Source: Butyrivibrio sp. | GTDB lineage: Bacteria; Bacillota_A; Clostridia; Lachnospirales; Lachnospiraceae | Direction: 5' to 3' | DNA: 10,104 nt | NCBI RefSeq assembly: GCF_024699075.1 | Contig: NZ_JAILQF010000168.1 | Coordinates: forward strand, 1 to 10,104 | Part shown: positions 6,419 through 10,104 of the stretch, in pieces | How positions within the stretch are numbered: the first letter of the stretch is position 1 | Layout of the letters: every line of letters begins with the position of its first letter | The notes under the pieces: generated by a model | What the model was told of the DNA's origin: nothing | The model's input: only the letters and a program-made list of their open reading frames with translations | Database searches by the model: none | Position numbers and translations under genes: made by a program

Positions 6419-7858
6419 ATGAAACAAGAAAAGAAAATGACGGGAGTTACACTTGCATTCATTGCGTTTTCATTTGTTTGGGGATTTGGAAACATCATGA
6501 ATGGATTTGTATATTTCAACGGAATCCAGGTAATCTTCAGCTGGATACTTATGTTCGCTCTGTATTTCGTACCATACGCTCTTATGGTCGGCGAACTTGG
6601 CTCTGCTTTTAAGGAGTCTGGCGGTGGCGTAAGCTCTTGGATCCACTCTACAATGGGTAAGAAGTTTGCTTACTATGCAGGATGGACTTATTGGGCAGTT
6701 CACATTACTTATATTGCAAGTAAGTCAAGTGGCGGTCTTAAAGCATTAAGCTGGGCAATATTCCAGAAGGCAGAAGCTTATGATGAGCTTGATACAAGAC
6801 TTGTACAGCTTGTAACTTTTATAGTTCTTATCGTTTTTTGTTATATCGCAAGTAAAGGTCTTAGCCCACTTAAGGTTATGACAACTGTTGCCGGAACAAG
6901 TATGTTTGTAATGTCACTTTTATATATTTTGATGATGTTTGCAGCTCCTATTATTAATCCGAATGCATCATATGTGACACTGGATTTCAGCCTTGACAAT
7001 CTGATTCCGAATTTTAATTTAGGATATTTTACAAACCTTTCAATTCTGGTTTTCGCAGTAGGCGGATGTGAGAAGATTTCTCCTTATGTTAATAAGATGA
7101 AGGATCCTTCTAAGAACTTCCCCAAGGGAATGATCTTCCTTGCAATCATGGTAGTTATATGCGCTATACTTGGTACAATCTCCATGGGGCTTATGTTTGA
7201 TCCATCAGTTATCAATGCAACAGAAGAGTCTTTTGACAGCTATGTATCTAATGGTTCATACTGGGCATTCCAGAAGCTTGGTCAGTATTATCATGTAGGT
7301 AATGCTCTCATGGTTGTATATGCACTTTGCAACGTTGTAGGTCAGTTCTCAACACTTCTTATTAGTATTGATGCTCCTCTTCGTATCCTTCTTGGCAATG
7401 AAGATTCTAAAGAGTTCATCCCTTCAGGACTTCTTAAGCAGAACAAGAATGGTGCATATGTTAACGGTATCAAGATGGTAGCTATACTTTCAGGAGCTAT
7501 CATCGTTGCTCAGTCATTCGTTCCTGGTGCTGCTAAGGTACTTAGCCAGCTCAATAAGCTCAATTCCGTATGCATGCCTATGCGTTACTTATGGGTATTT
7601 GCAGCTTATATAGCTCTTCGTATATATAATGATAAGTTCAGTCCTGAATACCGTTTTGTTAAGAACAGAGTATTTGGTATCATATTTGGTGCATGGTGCT
7701 TCATAGTAACAGCTGCATGCTGCATACTTGGTGTATACTCTGATGATCCTCTTACACTTGGACTTAATATCATTACACCTTTCGTACTTATAGCGCTTGG
7801 ACTTATACTTCCTCTTATTGCAGATAGAGAAAGAAAAGCTGGTAAAAGAGTAGCGTAA
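6419..7858 (+). CDS. APC-superfamily amino acid permease, glutamate/GABA transporter-like
   Basis: Integral membrane amino acid transporter of 479 residues with about 12 hydrophobic helices. The N-terminus shows the APC pattern: a first helix broken at GFGNIMNG (22-29), then VPYALMVGELGSAFKESGGG (51-70), which matches the conserved P-x(n)-E-L-x(n)-GG region of helix 2 and the following loop, and WIHSTMGKKFAYYAGW. The overall look resembles the YjeM/GadC-like glutamate/GABA branch, a family impression and not a proof of substrate. The ATG at 6419 is preceded by AAAAGG (6404-6409) with nine bases between. It is transcribed alone from a strong promoter with a hairpin-containing leader, and ended by the large hairpin at 7893-7970. 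The downstream LytTR/GHKL two-component pair could regulate it, but nothing in the sequence shows this. Confidence 0.88.
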   Translation: MKQEKKMTGVTLAFIAFSFVWGFGNIMNGFVYFNGIQVIFSWILMFALYFVPYALMVGELGSAFKESGGGVSSWIHSTMGKKFAYYAGWTYWAVHITYIASKSSGGLKALSWAIFQKAEAYDELDTRLVQLVTFIVLIVFCYIASKGLSPLKVMTTVAGTSMFVMSLLYILMMFAAPIINPNASYVTLDFSLDNLIPNFNLGYFTNLSILVFAVGGCEKISPYVNKMKDPSKNFPKGMIFLAIMVVICAILGTISMGLMFDPSVINATEESFDSYVSNGSYWAFQKLGQYYHVGNALMVVYALCNVVGQFSTLLISIDAPLRILLGNEDSKEFIPSGLLKQNKNGAYVNGIKMVAILSGAIIVAQSFVPGAAKVLSQLNKLNSVCMPMRYLWVFAAYIALRIYNDKFSPEYRFVKNRVFGIIFGAWCFIVTAACCILGVYSDDPLTLGLNIITPFVLIALGLILPLIADRERKAGKRVA

Positions 7859-7892
7859 GCTCAGTATATAAGAATTATTTTTTTAATATAAG

Positions 7893-7970
7893 CAGACCGG
7901 ATAGGTATTGATGCGGATGACTTTTTTGAACTAGTAGGAAAAGACGTATCAAAATCCGGTCTGTTTTTTT
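7893..7970 (+). terminator. Long composite hairpin ending in T7, permease terminator or small RNA 3' end
   Basis: The outer stem CAGACCGGAT (7893-7902) pairs perfectly over 10 bp with ATCCGGTCTG (7954-7963) and is followed at once by seven T. Inside it, TTGATGCG (7908-7915) pairs with CGTATCAA (7945-7952), with one G-U, and a weak CTTTT/AAAAG helix can close the apex. The whole element spans 71 nt, much more than a simple terminator. It certainly looks able to end the permease transcript; whether it has another role is open. Confidence 0.8.
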
Positions 7971-8056
7971 GATGAAAAAAAGAGTATAGTATTATATTGT
8001 TTGCAATCTTTTTTGTATTTAGGAACGTTATAGTGATTTATTTTTAAAGATAATTG

Positions 8057-8065
8057 TGATATTCT
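8057..8065 (+). promoter_or_regulatory. Extended -10 element next to response regulator start
   Basis: TGATATTCT fits the extended -10 pattern TGnTATnnT. It ends seven bases before the ATG, so transcription would begin at or beside the start codon. The -35 position holds only TTTATT. No ribosome binding site is seen upstream of the ATG, which fits a leaderless message but does not prove it. Confidence 0.4.
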
Positions 8066-8072
8066 AAAAAGC

Positions 8073-8777
8073 ATGATCAATGTATGTATAGTTGAAGATG
8101 AGCTTGATGCAGCTAATCTTCTAAAAGAGTATATAAGTAAATATGAAAAGACCAAAAACCAGCAGTTTGCTATTACTCACATGCCTGATGGAATGGATCT
8201 TGTAGATGATTATAAGAGCCAGTTTGATATCATACTACTTGATATTCAGATGAAATTCCTCGATGGAATGGCTGCAGCAGAGAAGATCCGTAAGATAGAT
8301 CCTGATGTTATCATCATATTTATCACGTCTACTGTGCAATATGCGGTTCAGGGTTATGCAGTTGATGCTCTTGGATACGTATTAAAGCCGGTTCCTTACA
8401 CTCAGTTCGAGCAGATATTTGATAAGGCTATTGCCAGAGTCAAAGTAAGGCAGCAGCACGTCTATATCAAGGTATCGGTTGATGGAAGGCAGCTTAAGCT
8501 TGACTGCGACAATGTGATATATATTGAAAGCCAGCGCAACAATGTAGTGATCCATTGCAGAGATAATTCATATGTCACGCAGGGACCCCTTAAGCGATTT
8601 GAAGAGATGCTCATGGAACATGGCTTTAGCAAATGTCATAATGCATATCTTATAAATCTGTCTATGGTTCAGGCAGTACTTAAGGAAGAAGTAGTTCTTA
8701 CAAATGATATAACGCTTCCTATAAGCCGTGCTAAGAAGAAGGAATTTATGGCGGCGCTAACGGAGGATATTCTTTAA
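8073..8777 (+). CDS. LytTR-family response regulator (REC + LytTR)
   Basis: Cytoplasmic response regulator of 234 residues. The receiver domain (1-about 122) has the acidic cluster E8-D9-E10, phospho-acceptor D57 in IILLDIQM, T85 in IIFITST, and K105 in VLKPV. The C-terminal LytTR DNA-binding domain (about 130-232) contains YIKVSVDGRQLKLDCDNVIY, then the FSKCHNAYLINL stretch and the closing LPISRAKKKEF, all typical of this fold (AgrA, LytR, VirR). Starting at 8073 gives a complete first strand (INVCIVEDE), so the start is sound even though no ribosome binding site precedes it. The stop codon overlaps the start of the kinase gene (TAATG), so the pair is translationally coupled. LytTR proteins usually bind tandem 9-bp sites; I found no convincing pair in the window. 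Confidence 0.95.
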   Translation: MINVCIVEDELDAANLLKEYISKYEKTKNQQFAITHMPDGMDLVDDYKSQFDIILLDIQMKFLDGMAAAEKIRKIDPDVIIIFITSTVQYAVQGYAVDALGYVLKPVPYTQFEQIFDKAIARVKVRQQHVYIKVSVDGRQLKLDCDNVIYIESQRNNVVIHCRDNSYVTQGPLKRFEEMLMEHGFSKCHNAYLINLSMVQAVLKEEVVLTNDITLPISRAKKKEFMAALTEDIL

Positions 8778-10104
8778 TGTATATAATTGAGTTTTTTGAT
8801 CCGGCACAAATACAGGACACCCCAAGATTTTTTACCGCTTTAGCCGAATGGCTGGCGGTTTTTGTTTATTTTAATATTTATAAAAGGAAAAGATTTGAAA
8901 AGACCTATGTCCTCTTTTGCATAGGAACACTTATTGCCCAGGTGGCATTTCAGTATGTAGCAGGTATGCTTCCTATAGGATTCTGGATACCGGCAATGAT
9001 GGGCGCAGTATTTCTAATGTATATGTCACTTTATATGGTGCTTGATATAACAAAAGAAGATTGCGCGGTTCTCACAACACATGCCTTTGTACTTGCAGAA
9101 TTTGCGGCAAGTCTTTATAAGCAGCTATATGTCTGGAATGTAAGAATTGTAGGTAGTGAAGGATTTGTTGTGTCATTGATATGCATGGCTGTTGTATATG
9201 CAGTTACTTATCTTGTGTATTTCAGATTTGAAAAAGGTAATGTTCCTTCAGACAGAAACTTAAATGTAAGTGCCAGAGAAATGATAAGTGTTATTGCAAC
9301 AGGTATAGGCGCATTCATCATGTCCAACATAAGCTTTGTAACAAGTAATACACCCTTCTCAGCTACAGGTAATATGCTATATGTCCGTACGCTTGTAGAC
9401 TTTGGAGGAATGCTCATGCTGATGACAGAGATGGGAAGAAGGAATGAGCTTATTCTCAAAAAGGAGAGCTCTGAGATCAACCAGCTCTTCCAGAAGCAGT
9501 ACGAGCAGTATAAACTTACGATAGACAATTCTGAAGCCCTTCGTAAAGAAATGCATGATATGAAGCATTATGTCATGGCTTTAAAGAATGAAGATGATCC
9601 TGACAAAAGAGCTGAGGTCCTAGAAGGCATGGAGCAGGCAATAGCCATACAGGAATCCTTCATGAATACCGGCAATAAGGTACTTGATGTAGTACTTACC
9701 ACCAAGAGCCTTCAATGTCAGAAAAAGAACATCACGCTTAATGCAATGGTAGACGGCAAACTCCTTACGGATATCCATGTTAAAGACATCTGTTCACTGT
9801 TTGGTAATATCCTTGATAATGCTATAGAAGCAACACAACAGGTAATGGAAGCTGATAAAAGACTGATAACATTATCTGTAAGAAGCAGGAACAGGTTCAT
9901 AATAGTAGAATGTGACAATTATTCAGACAGGGCAAATGTGAGCCTTTGTAATGAGCAGAAGAAAGGTATCTTTAGAAACGGCAACCTTCCAAGAACTACT
10001 AAAGGAGATAATGTAAGGCACGGATATGGTCTGAAATCCATCTCGCAGGTAGCTGAAAAGTATGGTGGTGCCATGAACTGCAGTTATGAAGAAGGATGGT
10101 TTAA
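8777..10104 (+). CDS. GHKL-domain membrane sensor histidine kinase, 3'-partial
   Basis: Sensor partner of the preceding LytTR regulator. The frame starts at ATG 8777, overlapping the regulator stop, with GGAGG (8762-8766) ten bases upstream inside the regulator gene. It stays open to the right edge: 442 full codons plus two bases. Residues about 20-217 are a hydrophobic sensor of six or seven membrane segments without a large external domain. A coiled region (225-255) leads to the phospho-acceptor motif EMHDMKHY, with H260 the likely site (AgrC/VirS-like HPK10 class). The ATPase domain has the N box LFGNILDNAIEA (341-352), then GIFRNGNLP, and the G box RHGYGLKSI (414-422). The end, YGGAMNCSYEEGWF, is where such kinases normally finish, so only a few residues should be missing. 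Relatives often sense peptides; the signal here is unknown. Confidence 0.92.
   Translation, partial: MYIIEFFDPAQIQDTPRFFTALAEWLAVFVYFNIYKRKRFEKTYVLFCIGTLIAQVAFQYVAGMLPIGFWIPAMMGAVFLMYMSLYMVLDITKEDCAVLTTHAFVLAEFAASLYKQLYVWNVRIVGSEGFVVSLICMAVVYAVTYLVYFRFEKGNVPSDRNLNVSAREMISVIATGIGAFIMSNISFVTSNTPFSATGNMLYVRTLVDFGGMLMLMTEMGRRNELILKKESSEINQLFQKQYEQYKLTIDNSEALRKEMHDMKHYVMALKNEDDPDKRAEVLEGMEQAIAIQESFMNTGNKVLDVVLTTKSLQCQKKNITLNAMVDGKLLTDIHVKDICSLFGNILDNAIEATQQVMEADKRLITLSVRSRNRFIIVECDNYSDRANVSLCNEQKKGIFRNGNLPRTTKGDNVRHGYGLKSISQVAEKYGGAMNCSYEEGWF

Noticed and set aside
6307..6703. Two minus-strand open frames at the 5' end of the permease gene
   Set aside because: They overlap the permease promoter or coding region; no ribosome binding sites and no homology that I recognise.
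8026..8034. LytTR binding half-site (AACGTTATA) upstream of the response regulator
   Set aside because: It deviates from the usual 9-bp pattern, and there is no second copy at the expected spacing.
7949..8155. Minus-strand open frame across the gap before the response regulator
   Set aside because: It covers the T7 of the terminator and the 5' end of the regulator gene; it is Ser/Phe-rich, as expected from antisense reading of AT-rich DNA.
9208..9918. Minus-strand open frames within the histidine kinase gene
   Set aside because: Antisense to a continuous kinase frame with all expected motifs.

Overview
The window looks like chromosomal DNA of a low-GC Gram-positive bacterium, most likely a Lachnospiraceae clostridium of the Butyrivibrio/Roseburia kind. 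This rests on AT-rich intergenic DNA, GGAGG-type ribosome binding sites, SigA-type promoters, a KtrAB-type potassium system, a LytTR/GHKL two-component pair, and a Lys/Glu-rich coiled-coil protein that I associate with that family. The assignment comes from gene content, not from a marker gene. I see no phage, transposon, plasmid, CRISPR, rRNA or tRNA signature.

Layout: (1) 1-1074 (+) is a coiled-coil protein of unknown function whose reading frame is open at the left edge. (2) 1169-3228 (-) is a two-gene potassium uptake operon, ktrB then ktrA. It has its own promoter, a TTG start for ktrB, and a leader of about 100 nt holding two perfect inverted repeats that interleave. (3) 3378-4241 (-) is an AraC-family regulator with a cupin-like N-terminus. 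It is divergent from (4) a MATE-family exporter at 4683-6089 (+). The 441-bp gap between them carries a four-copy tandem repeat of 35-37 bp, whose units contain the AGAAGCTTCT palindrome or a close variant. (5) After a clear terminator, 6419-7858 (+) encodes an APC-superfamily amino acid permease. It is preceded by a near-consensus promoter and a leader with a hairpin followed by T6. It is followed by a long imperfect hairpin ending in T7. (6) 8073-10104 (+) is a translationally coupled two-component system: a LytTR response regulator, then a membrane GHKL histidine kinase cut by the right edge a few residues before its expected end.

How the parts may work together: KtrB and KtrA form a complete K+ uptake system. 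The AraC/MATE pair is the usual layout of a regulator controlling a divergent exporter, with the tandem repeats as the obvious candidate sites. The LytTR/GHKL pair could act on the upstream permease or on genes beyond the right edge; no target is evident. The protein-coding genes belong to known families, apart from the first. The less explained material is non-coding: the ktrB leader, the repeat array, the paired dyads upstream of the permease, the permease leader hairpin, and the long hairpin downstream of it.
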